Source of the DNA: GCA-2732805 sp964516605
GTDB lineage: Bacteria > Pseudomonadota > Gammaproteobacteria > Coxiellales > Coxiellaceae
Length of the DNA stretch: 20,577 nt
Direction of reading: 5' to 3'
NCBI GenBank assembly: GCA_964516605.1
Contig: CAZFAA010000026.1
Span: 1 to 20,577, forward strand
Numbering within the stretch: the stretch's first letter is position 1; every line of letters starts with the position of its first letter. The notes under the pieces were generated by a model. That model made no database searches, was not told where the DNA came from, and worked only from the letters and a program-made list of their open reading frames with translations. Made by a program: the position numbers and the translations under genes. Below, piece by piece: positions 7,203 through 14,860 of this stretch.

Positions 7203-10200
7203 GTGATGCCAGATAGCGTTGTAAAAAATATTAAATCACCCTTAGATGACGGCAACATTAAAGGCCAAATTCAACAAACTCTTACTGAACTACGCATGAT
7301 CGCAGCTCACCACAATCCCACTCAGACCTATGGGAGTCCAGGGGATCTCTTACAGGCTGCTTTACTGACTGATGCCACACAAGCAGTATCTGCATTAGAA
7401 ACACTGTTAAATGCCCAGCCTACTGAGCCACTTGAGGCGCTCAAAGAAAAATTCAAGCAGCTTTGTAAAACACGTTGGGAGCAACTAAAAGGTTCGGATC
7501 TTTTTTTTGATCGTGCTCCAAATAGTAAAATTAATGAGGCCTACTTTGTAATTTTTAACATATTGTTCGGGCCTGAACCCACTTTAGCCCAAGCCTTGAC
7601 TGTATTATGCCCGGGTACTAAATATTTGTTAAAAGTAGCTTTAGAAAAAGTAGATTTAGGTGGAAATTATACCACTAAAATAACAGGGATCACCAAGCAA
7701 CCCCTCAATGAGGAAATACTTGAAGAAGAAGAAGAAGTAGTAGTAGTAGGGAAAGATACCCTAGGAAATTATATTCTTTTCGAAGACTGTCTTTTCCCAC
7801 TGGCACAACTACGTTTGACTATCGAGCTGCAGCTAGAGGCTGCTGAAGAACTTTCAAAAATGAACAGTAAGTTACCTCCCCTTATTTATAGCCATAATCA
7901 GACTTTTTCAGATTTAAAAAATGACATGCAGGCTTATAGAGCACAAGGGCTAACCCCAAGGCAGGCACTGGAACAGTTGATTACAGGACTAAGGCTCGGG
8001 GGAGCAAAAAAAACAGGCTCAGAAATACAAGCAGGGTCTGCTTCTGCAAGAGCAATAGGCTATTTTTATAAGTATTTACATAGTATTAATAATGATGGCA
8101 TAAAAGAAAAATTAGAAGGTTTAAGTAATAACGTTGACACTGTCAAATCGATTTTAACAATATTTCTAGGCATGAGGGGGGAGTGTGTTGAAGTCGCAGC
8201 AACAAAGTTAGAAAACATCTTATCAAAAAACAGAGATCAAGATTTTTTAAACATCCGACCACATGCTGATGCAAAATTTTTATCGGATATCAAAAGTAAA
8301 TATGGCTCTCTTAGAGAACCACCCTCATTGCCAACACTTGCCAACATACAGGACGCACGACGTTTACCAGACGACTTCCTGAGAACTGTTTTTAGCAAAA
8401 TTAGAATTAACAACTTCGACGTGCTCATTCAGTTTTTGCTTCTAAGCATAACCACTGAATATTACCATACATTTTTGGAAGAAGTGTCAGTCGACACTGA
8501 AAGACTTTGGCTGATGTTGCTTGAACATATTANNNNNNNNNNNNNNNNNNNNNNNNNNNNNNNNNNNNNNNNNNNNNNNNNNNNNNNNNNNNNNNNNNNN
8601 NNNNNNNNNNNNNNNNNNNNNNNNNNNNNNNNATCAGATTTGTTAACTCGGCTTTCTAAATATTACCCATTTTATCAGCTGTATTCTGAAATATTTTTCC
8701 TGCTGACGTTCGTACTGAAGGAACTATCTGAAAATGAGACTAGCGCATTAAGCGATACAAAATATTGGAATGATGCTGCCGCACTGGCTCAATTTTTTTC
8801 CGAACCACGTCATATAGATTTCGACGGCTTACCATCTGGCACTTCATTTTTCCAGTTCGGCATTAAAGAAGCAGGAAAAGAATTTTTAAAAAATATACTT
8901 ATATCTTTTAAGGCTATTACACAAGAAATTCTCGAAAGAAAATGGTTTGATTCTTTATTCAATAGAGATTTGATACCTGGTTTTTATTTTGACGAGCCAT
9001 CTGAACTTTATCAAGGTTACTATACAATGTTTAAAGATTTAGTTTTTATATTAAAACTACTCCCTACACCCCTCTATACTGATTTTTTGTTTTTTTTCTT
9101 AAAAGAACCATACAAGTATACACTTCAAAAAAGTGTTTTATCTCAAATTGCCACAAAGGCATGTATGCAATTACCAAACGATATGCAATTACCAAACGAT
9201 CGGAAAAAAATCTTATTTGATTTATTAACCGACATAAAATTACCGAACACTGATAATGCATCTGACATAGCATCAATATTAAATACGCAGTATCATTTTT
9301 TAAGAGAGCCATCGCTCCAAATACAATTATGCCGTAATTTTATTAACACGACTTATTTTAAAAACTTAAAAAAACGTGATCAGAGTGACTTTGTTGCAAC
9401 GCATGTAGACGAAAAATTTAGGGTAATTTTCATCAATGAGCTCCTCAAAAACCAAGCGACAGAGAAAGAAAAAATTGAATTTCTTGAGCATCATCTATCT
9501 GCAAAAATATCATTTAACGGTTTAATGTTTGAACCTAGCTTTACAAAACACGAGGATAGCTTTAGACCTCCTGTACATAGATCCATAGAAGAATTTGATG
9601 AAATCGTAGGATTATTTGAAAAGACGTTTGAACTTAATCTAAACACTCCAAAACAACTACCTTCAAAAAAGCTTATAGATTTCATGTCCCAGACTGAGAA
9701 GCTACCTAGGAGGCGGTTGTGGGCTATGTCGTGTTTACAAGCTAATCGTGATAACTACAACGATGCATTGATTGAATTATTAGCATATTCCCGTACATTA
9801 GTTGCCGCCACACTATGTTGTCATGTAAAACCCAAAGACCCTACAGTCACCTTTAACCTGATTTGTCGAGCTATTGAAAACCCGCGGCGGCCAGTGATTA
9901 AACCTGATAGAGCAATACTGATCATGTCAGCATTAGCAAATGCTAAAATAAATGCCTTTAACAGCCAAAGCATTCCTGCTGCGGTTCGATGGCAACTAGG
10001 AACACATAAAATACAAGAACAACTCGAGCAAAAGTTCTTAGACGACTCTAGTGACATCAAATTAACATTGACAGATTTAATGCTAAAAAATCGCACCGGT
10101 ATATCACTCCTTGCCAGACTGATGAAGATTAAACCACTCAATCTCAACAAGTTTCTTAAAGAAAATAAGTCAGAAGACGTTAAAACACGGCGTGCATTTT

Positions 10201-10736
10201 TCCGTTTTTTAACTTCAAATCAATCTGGTGGCACTCCTCTGCTCACCCAATTCTTAGATGCTTCTGATAATTTTAGTGATCCGAATAGTAATGTGGATCA
10301 AAAGGCTGATAATTTAATAGCCTTACTATCCTTTCTGACACATGAAGACCGCATACTTTTTTGCCGTAATCAATACAAATTATGGCTCAAATCCACTCCG
10401 AAAAAAGATAAGACACAGCAAGAATGGTTTAAGATGGTAGTCTCTACATTATTTAGGCTTTATCATGAAGAACGCGCTGCAATTGAGCTCGACTATTTTG
10501 GCTTATTCAAAAGAAAAGGTTGTTCAAGACAAGATAAGATGGATGCATCTCAATATATACTGTCTTCTCTTAACCCAACTGATAGAGAACATACTTACCA
10601 GCCCACTCCTGAATATACAACAGCGCTTCATCAGGGCAAGCTAGGCGATCTCTTCAAAATCTATAAAATGCTCGTTCCTGAACACCATATTTCACCGGCC
10701 TCTCGCCGGAAACATAGCACCTTGCCTTACTCATAA
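7203..10736 (+). CDS. Large unrecognised protein (about 1177 aa as assembled), interrupted by an assembly gap
   Basis: I do not recognise this protein. A GTG at 7203 is followed at once by ATG at 7206, which is the likelier start since a weak AGTGGA lies about 8 nt before it. The protein is predicted soluble and mostly helical, with no signal peptide or clear membrane segment. It has an acidic-to-valine run EEEEEVVVV (codons at 7722-7748), a tandem MQLPND MQLPND at 9165-9200, and near the C-terminus two loosely ankyrin-like segments, NRTGISLLARLM and SGGTPLLTQFL. Thirty-four codons are unknown (8533-8632). The two flanks share a frame only if the gap is truly 100 bases, so this could be two genes. 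It is more AT-rich than the purB-maeA unit and starts about 60 bp after an IS remnant. Large orphan helical proteins of this kind are often secreted effectors in intracellular gammaproteobacteria; that role is inference. Confidence 0.7.
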   Translation: MMPDSVVKNIKSPLDDGNIKGQIQQTLTELRMIAAHHNPTQTYGSPGDLLQAALLTDATQAVSALETLLNAQPTEPLEALKEKFKQLCKTRWEQLKGSDLFFDRAPNSKINEAYFVIFNILFGPEPTLAQALTVLCPGTKYLLKVALEKVDLGGNYTTKITGITKQPLNEEILEEEEEVVVVGKDTLGNYILFEDCLFPLAQLRLTIELQLEAAEELSKMNSKLPPLIYSHNQTFSDLKNDMQAYRAQGLTPRQALEQLITGLRLGGAKKTGSEIQAGSASARAIGYFYKYLHSINNDGIKEKLEGLSNNVDTVKSILTIFLGMRGECVEVAATKLENILSKNRDQDFLNIRPHADAKFLSDIKSKYGSLREPPSLPTLANIQDARRLPDDFLRTVFSKIRINNFDVLIQFLLLSITTEYYHTFLEEVSVDTERLWLMLLEHIXXXXXXXXXXXXXXXXXXXXXXXXXXXXXXXXXXSDLLTRLSKYYPFYQLYSEIFFLLTFVLKELSENETSALSDTKYWNDAAALAQFFSEPRHIDFDGLPSGTSFFQFGIKEAGKEFLKNILISFKAITQEILERKWFDSLFNRDLIPGFYFDEPSELYQGYYTMFKDLVFILKLLPTPLYTDFLFFFLKEPYKYTLQKSVLSQIATKACMQLPNDMQLPNDRKKILFDLLTDIKLPNTDNASDIASILNTQYHFLREPSLQIQLCRNFINTTYFKNLKKRDQSDFVATHVDEKFRVIFINELLKNQATEKEKIEFLEHHLSAKISFNGLMFEPSFTKHEDSFRPPVHRSIEEFDEIVGLFEKTFELNLNTPKQLPSKKLIDFMSQTEKLPRRRLWAMSCLQANRDNYNDALIELLAYSRTLVAATLCCHVKPKDPTVTFNLICRAIENPRRPVIKPDRAILIMSALANAKINAFNSQSIPAAVRWQLGTHKIQEQLEQKFLDDSSDIKLTLTDLMLKNRTGISLLARLMKIKPLNLNKFLKENKSEDVKTRRAFFRFLTSNQSGGTPLLTQFLDASDNFSDPNSNVDQKADNLIALLSFLTHEDRILFCRNQYKLWLKSTPKKDKTQQEWFKMVVSTLFRLYHEERAAIELDYFGLFKRKGCSRQDKMDASQYILSSLNPTDREHTYQPTPEYTTALHQGKLGDLFKIYKMLVPEHHISPASRRKHSTLPYS
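7722..7748 (+). repeat. Adjacent trinucleotide runs (GAA)5(GTA)4
   Basis: Five GAA codons are followed directly by four GTA codons in the large orphan gene, encoding EEEEEVVVV. Length changes by slippage would keep the frame, so they would change the protein rather than switch it off. Confidence 0.9.
8533..8632. other. Assembly gap (100 N)
   Basis: Exactly 100 undetermined bases, a common placeholder for a gap of unknown size. It falls inside the large orphan gene, so the true length and continuity of that gene are not established. Confidence 0.99.
9165..9200 (+). repeat. Perfect 18-bp tandem duplication (MQLPND x2)
   Basis: ATGCAATTACCAAACGAT at 9165-9182 is repeated without change at 9183-9200. 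It adds six residues in frame. The identity at every position suggests a recent duplication. Confidence 0.95.
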
Positions 10737-10851
10737 GCGCGAACAAATCTACCCAATTAACTTTCGAGATTTCGTAAAGTTTTTCAAGATGGATAGGTAG
10801 TATAGTGGATTCGCCTGAGTAAGCTGCACAATTAGCAACAGCTTTTCGCAA

Positions 10852-12150
10852 TTAGAGATGGCTTTCAGCGTTTCCACCAGCCGGCCTGTGCGCAGTTGAA
10901 GTTGTATGAAACACTGCTGCACTTAACCCCCACCGCGCACCATCGCTTGCTGGCTTATGACGTTTAATCATGCAACCCATTACAGCTGCACTCGTCACTA
11001 CTGCAACGGAACCAACCAAAACAGCTAATATTTTTGCAGTTAACACCCCAACTCCTGGAATCGTTACAATAGCAGAACCCGGAACAAATACACCGGCCGC
11101 AATAATACCAATCACCCCTATAGCCAATACACTACCAAAAATACATTTTTTCTTAAATGATAATGAGTGCCATTTTTGCTTAAATGATAATGATACAGAC
11201 GGCTTTTGATGTGACTGCACAACTGCTGTCTGCAGTGATGGTTCCGCAGTTAAATCCCCAGAACTAACGAGCTGCTGTGAAGGCGAAGCTGATTCAGATC
11301 GGCTTTGAGAACCCTCTTGAATAGGCGGTAAAGGGGATATTGATTTTGCTCTTAATTTTTCATGAAAAGAATCAAAAACTTCTGAATCATGATCCCAACC
11401 TGGCGATCCGGGCAACGATGGTGCAGAAGATAACGATGAGTCAAGAGAGCATTTTCTTCTCAGACCAGAGTGAGCGACATGACGTTCTAACTCATCTTGT
11501 AAGCGTCTATATACGACTTCATCCAATGCCGCTTTAAATCTAGGACTCATTGGAGGAGTTCTGGGAAAAAAATTGACCCTTCCTACTGGAAGAGATCGAA
11601 ATATAACTTCTACCGCAAGTTTGCAATACAGTTGCATACGCAGCACCAATCCTTCTGGTATACACTCTGCTGTGATACGAATATTATCCATTCGATCTTC
11701 AACAGTCACTTTAGCTCTCAATGTAACGCTTTCAGGATCATTGCTCTCTAGATCATCTTCATAAAGCTCTGCATCACATTGCAATAGCAATGACTGACCA
11801 GTTGCAAACACAACACCTGAAGACTGTGTTTTATCCAGCTGACTTTCCAGATAATTATATAATTTAAAAAAATAATGAAATAACTGCTCACGCTGCTTTA
11901 TACATTCTTCCTCAGTTACAATACCCTCTTTTACACGTTGCTTCAGCTCGTGTATTTGCTGATTCAGATGCTCAATCACAATAGAATTAAATTCAGAACC
12001 ACCTCCAATCGTTTTAAAAAAATCAAATAATACATCAAAATGCGTTGGCTTTAATTCAGAGGAGACAGATTTAAGAGTCTGTGCTTGTGCAGATTGATAT
12101 TTCTCTTCTTCGCTATTCAGCCATGATAATGTTTCTATCAAAAAATCCAT
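10852..12150 (-). CDS. Unrecognised 432-aa protein with Ser/Pro-rich linker and two C-terminal membrane segments
   Basis: I do not recognise this protein. The ATG at 12150 has a very strong ribosome-binding site (AAGGAGGGTG), which fixes the start. Residues about 50-105 are a charged, probably coiled-coil helix; about 110-200 look like a mixed, strand-rich domain (ATGQSLLLQCDAEL, LRAKVTVEDRMDNIRITAE). Residues about 228-320 are a low-complexity Ser/Pro/Glu linker (SLSSAPSLPGSPG). Two hydrophobic segments follow at about 336-357 and 366-393, each flanked by lysines (SFKKK before, KRHK after), leaving a short C-terminal tail. A 9-residue duplication, SLSFKQKWH / SLSFKKKCI, lies just before the first segment. 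The gene is convergent with the large orphan and divergent from fnr. A cytosolic head joined by a flexible linker to a hairpin membrane anchor would suit a host-membrane-inserted effector, but no secretion signal can be proved. Confidence 0.85.
   Translation of the reverse strand: MDFLIETLSWLNSEEEKYQSAQAQTLKSVSSELKPTHFDVLFDFFKTIGGGSEFNSIVIEHLNQQIHELKQRVKEGIVTEEECIKQREQLFHYFFKLYNYLESQLDKTQSSGVVFATGQSLLLQCDAELYEDDLESNDPESVTLRAKVTVEDRMDNIRITAECIPEGLVLRMQLYCKLAVEVIFRSLPVGRVNFFPRTPPMSPRFKAALDEVVYRRLQDELERHVAHSGLRRKCSLDSSLSSAPSLPGSPGWDHDSEVFDSFHEKLRAKSISPLPPIQEGSQSRSESASPSQQLVSSGDLTAEPSLQTAVVQSHQKPSVSLSFKQKWHSLSFKKKCIFGSVLAIGVIGIIAAGVFVPGSAIVTIPGVGVLTAKILAVLVGSVAVVTSAAVMGCMIKRHKPASDGARWGLSAAVFHTTSTAHRPAGGNAESHL
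11144..11193 (-). repeat. 27-bp-period tandem duplication inside the 432-aa gene
   Basis: Bases 11144-11166 and 11171-11193 match at 22 of 23 positions and are separated by 4 nt. They encode the paired SLSFKxK motifs before the first membrane segment, doubling a basic patch next to the membrane. Confidence 0.85.
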
Positions 12151-12255
12151 AACACCCTCCTTAATAAAACCTTAAGCATTATGCATTATGTCCTATATAT
12201 GTAGGGTTTTTCGCCGCACCGCTATCCTTGCGGATACAAAATGATTAAAAAATGG

Positions 12256-12285
12256 TTCACTTTTTATTCACGCATGCAGTATAAT
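12256..12285 (+). promoter_or_regulatory. Sigma-70-type promoter for fnr
   Basis: A consensus TATAAT at 12280-12285 is preceded by TTCACT at 12256-12261 (4 of 6) with an 18-nt spacer. This would leave an untranslated leader of about 65 nt before the ATG at 12358. The rest of the 207-bp divergent spacer holds the upstream region of the 432-aa gene and no other gene. Confidence 0.6.
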
Positions 12286-12357
12286 AGGTTCCGATTAAAA
12301 AGCTGATGACGCATATCAATGATCAAGGATGATCGTCACAATACAAGGAGTGTGTAA

Positions 12358-13182
12358 ATGATAATGCCGGTAAAACAAGTAGTTGATCAACGTTCTTTCT
12401 CCAATAAATGCAAATATTGTCGTCTTTCAACTCTATGCCTTCCCGCCCAAGTAGATCAACAACAACTCAAAAAAATAAGCGAATTAAAATTTAACTCAAG
12501 AGTGCTAAAACCAGGCGAATATTTATGTCGTCAAGGTGAACTTACGAAAAACCTCTATGCACTGCGCTCAGGACTTCTTAAAAGTTTCACCACCAAAGCG
12601 GATGGTCAGGAATACATTATGGGCTTTCACAGCTCACCTGAAATGTTTGGCTGGGAAGGGATTGACCCATCGCAAAAATCACTGTCGATCATCGCACTCG
12701 ATCACAGTAATGTATGTGAAATTCCACTGGAAAAATTAGCCACATTAAGCGGACTCATTCCGGGTCTTGAGATGCAAGTATTACACTTGGTGAGTCAACG
12801 TATTCGGCGTGATAATTTTAATTTACTACGCACCAGCGCCGAACAACGAGTAGCGAGTTTTTTACTGCAATTATCTGAACACAATTCACTACTCGGTTAT
12901 CCATTTTATTTATGCAAACTCACCATGACTCATCAAGACATAGCCAATTATCTGCGCATTGCACCTGAAACCATCAGCCGCACATTTCGTATGCTGCAAA
13001 AAAAAGGCTTGATTAAAGCTATTCGAAAAAAAGTATTTATCAATGATATTGATGGGCTCAAACGTATCGCCGAATTCGATATTGATTACGCCGGCCCCAC
13101 CAATGCTGATATTCCTCGTGAAAAATTAGAAACGGCGCTACATGAATTTGATGATGATGCAGTAATCGAACAATTATCTTAA
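12358..13182 (+). CDS. fnr: FNR-type oxygen-sensing transcription regulator (Crp/Fnr family)
   Basis: 274 residues, somewhat longer than E. coli FNR (250). The ATG has AAGGAG 7 nt upstream. The N-terminus has the cluster ligands Cys18-X2-Cys21-X5-Cys27, and Cys120 in SNVCEIPLEKL matches the fourth ligand of E. coli FNR, so an oxygen-labile [4Fe-4S] cluster is expected. The cyclic-nucleotide-like barrel (LYALRSGLLKS, GFHSSPEMFGWEGI) is followed by a dimer helix and a winged helix-turn-helix, MTHQDIANYLRIAPETISRTFR. Its recognition helix keeps the E..SR pattern that reads TTGAT half-sites. The extra C-terminal 25 residues are acidic and unassigned. FNR switches genes on loss of oxygen. A promoter at 12256-12285 and a terminator just after the stop suggest a single-gene transcript. 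It is flanked by orphan genes, so whether it controls them is open. Confidence 0.94.
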   Translation: MIMPVKQVVDQRSFSNKCKYCRLSTLCLPAQVDQQQLKKISELKFNSRVLKPGEYLCRQGELTKNLYALRSGLLKSFTTKADGQEYIMGFHSSPEMFGWEGIDPSQKSLSIIALDHSNVCEIPLEKLATLSGLIPGLEMQVLHLVSQRIRRDNFNLLRTSAEQRVASFLLQLSEHNSLLGYPFYLCKLTMTHQDIANYLRIAPETISRTFRMLQKKGLIKAIRKKVFINDIDGLKRIAEFDIDYAGPTNADIPREKLETALHEFDDDAVIEQLS

Positions 13183-13191
13183 CTATAAAAC

Positions 13192-13215
13192 TCCTTGAAA
13201 AAGGAACTATTTTTT
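13192..13215 (+). terminator. Rho-independent terminator after fnr
   Basis: TCCTT at 13192-13196 pairs with AAGGA at 13201-13205 around a GAAA tetraloop, followed by ACTA and six T's. The stem is short, but the position 10 nt after the stop and the T run fit. Confidence 0.6.
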
Positions 13216-13233
13216 AAGAGTTATTTACAACGA

Positions 13234-13255
13234 AAGCCCCTTGCTCATGGGGCTT
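13234..13255. terminator. Second hairpin after fnr
   Basis: AAGCCCC at 13234-13240 pairs with GGGGCTT at 13249-13255 across an 8-nt loop. No T run follows on either strand, so it is a strong hairpin of unclear use, perhaps a backup terminator in the convergent region. Confidence 0.4.
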
Positions 13256-13708
13256 CATAAACCACACTAGTCAACCTCCACAAAGTTTTCTCATCTGTGG
13301 GCCATTTTGGATATCACGTTGAGACCCCTAAAGTTAACCCCATCACCTGGATTTTTACTTACTAATCCAGCTATAAAATCGATCACATTGTGTTTGAAAT
13401 GAAAATAGACTTCAGACTGCCTCATTAAAATCACATCCAAGTAAACTAAAGTTGCTTTCAATCCATACTACGCACAAGCCGTACCGATCACACCCACCGA
13501 TGCACCGCACAACGCAGCAGGTTTTTGTGCAACTCAATTTTTCCAACACGGACAACTGGTTCAGTCAATCGCATTTTTTAATGGTGCTGTAGTTCAACGG
13601 TTGTATTCTGATGTTACGAATAACACAGCATCAGCTTGTTGTGGAAACTGCTCAACTAAACGCCGGCATAAACTCAGCCTTTAAAATGCAAAAAATGAGT
13701 ATACCGGA
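13256..13708. other. Decayed spacer between fnr and the threonine aldolase gene
   Basis: About 450 bp between convergent genes without a complete gene. A stop-to-stop plus-strand frame at 13445-13684 (79 codons) reads protein-like (for example AGFCATQFFQHGQLV and SIAFFNGAVVQRLY) but lacks an ATG or GTG, so it may be a fragment of a lost gene or chance. I recognise no family in it. The part at 13290-13345 has no coding potential. Confidence 0.4.
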
Positions 13709-14728
13709 TCACTCTATTTTTTCACTGATCAGATTGATAAAAGCATCAATATCCTCTTCAGTACTATCGAACGATGTCACAAGACGAGCCGTACTCTTGT
13801 CTTGATCAAAAATATAATACGGAAATTTATTCTGCGATTTTTGTATCACTTCTAATGGAAATGTAACAAAAATCTGATTTGTTTGCACAGGATGCACGAT
13901 ACTGAATCCCAAGGCAGAGAGTTTTGAAGACAGAATAGCACTCATGCTATTCGCATGCGAGGCATAGCGCTGCCATAAATTTTCTTTAAAAAAAGGAATA
14001 AATTGCGCGCTCAAATAGCGCATCTTTGAATCCAATTGCAGTAACTGTTTTTGTAAAAAATCAGTCCCATCATTGAGCCGTTCATTTAAAATAACAACAG
14101 CCTCACCAAACATCAAACCATTTTTGGTGCCACCCAACGAAATAATATCTGCATAAGTCACTATATCCGCCAGCTCCGTTTGCAAAGAAACAGCTGCATT
14201 ATAAATACGACATCCATCAATATGCAGTAATAAATCATGCTGCTTGCATACTGTCGAGATATCGTGTAACTCTTGCAAACTGTAGACAGTTCCAAACTCG
14301 GTGGCTTGCGCTATGCTCACAACATAAGGCAAATTATTATGCCTACCCCAATATTTTTCTCTCAAAACAGCTTGTTCAATTTGTTGCGCTGAAATTTTTC
14401 CATGATGATGTGGGACTAAAACAAGTTTTGCACCAATCCTAGAAACCGGCGCATTGACTTCGTGCGTATAAAGATGCGAGCAATCCGAACAAATAATACT
14501 ATGATAACTCTTAGCACACAGTGTTAAAGCAAGCGTATTCGCCGCTGTGCCATTAAATACAAAAATAACTTTTCCAGAAGTTTTTAATTCTGCTTGAATG
14601 AGCGCCATCGCTTGATGCGTATGCTCATCATCACCATATGCAATAGCATGCCCCTTATTCATTACTGACAGGTATTGCATAATCTCACTTCCCACACTTG
14701 AGTAATTATCACTTGCAAATGATTTCAT
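13709..14728 (-). CDS. ltaE: Low-specificity threonine aldolase family PLP enzyme
   Basis: 339 residues, normal for the family. The ATG at 14728 has AAGGA upstream. The family splits L-threonine or allo-threonine into glycine and acetaldehyde in the cytoplasm. It opens with the family hallmark FASDNYSSV and AYGDDEHT, has the cofactor phosphate-binding NGTAAN at 59-64, Asp171 and Arg174 in HIDGCRIYNAA, and the PLP lysine Lys202 in SLGGTKNGLMFGEA. Stereospecificity (L-threonine, L-allo or broader) cannot be told. It stands alone on the minus strand, convergent with fnr and divergent from the AT-rich orphan gene. Some members act as beta-hydroxy amino acid or phenylserine aldolases, so the exact substrate is less certain than the family. 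Confidence 0.9.
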   Translation of the reverse strand: MKSFASDNYSSVGSEIMQYLSVMNKGHAIAYGDDEHTHQAMALIQAELKTSGKVIFVFNGTAANTLALTLCAKSYHSIICSDCSHLYTHEVNAPVSRIGAKLVLVPHHHGKISAQQIEQAVLREKYWGRHNNLPYVVSIAQATEFGTVYSLQELHDISTVCKQHDLLLHIDGCRIYNAAVSLQTELADIVTYADIISLGGTKNGLMFGEAVVILNERLNDGTDFLQKQLLQLDSKMRYLSAQFIPFFKENLWQRYASHANSMSAILSSKLSALGFSIVHPVQTNQIFVTFPLEVIQKSQNKFPYYIFDQDKSTARLVTSFDSTEEDIDAFINLISEKIE

Positions 14729-14860
14729 AAAATTCCTTTAAAAATTTAAGTAACAGTACGTTTAAGAGACATGGCATCAGTAAAAAATAAAGTGCCCTTA
14801 AGATTAGGTTAATGTTGTCTGATTATACTTAAACCATTTGATATTACTAGGAAAATGAAT

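Noticed and set aside
10800..10809. GTATAGTGGA, shared with the IS remnant end at 6829, as a second IS end flanking the large orphan gene
   Set aside because: Similarity stops after ten bases and the next part (TTCGCC) does not match; chance is enough to explain it.
11340..11764. Plus-strand frames opposite the 432-aa gene
   Set aside because: They lie antisense to a well-supported gene with a strong ribosome-binding site and show no start signals or known motifs.
12313..12327. ATCAATGATCAA before fnr as an FNR autoregulation site
   Set aside because: The half-sites are direct, not inverted, and spaced by 2 nt, unlike TTGAT-N4-ATCAA.
13290..13345. Possible IS21-type end (GTGGGCCATTTTGGAT)
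   Set aside because: The likeness is only impressionistic, with no partner repeat and no transposase remnant nearby.
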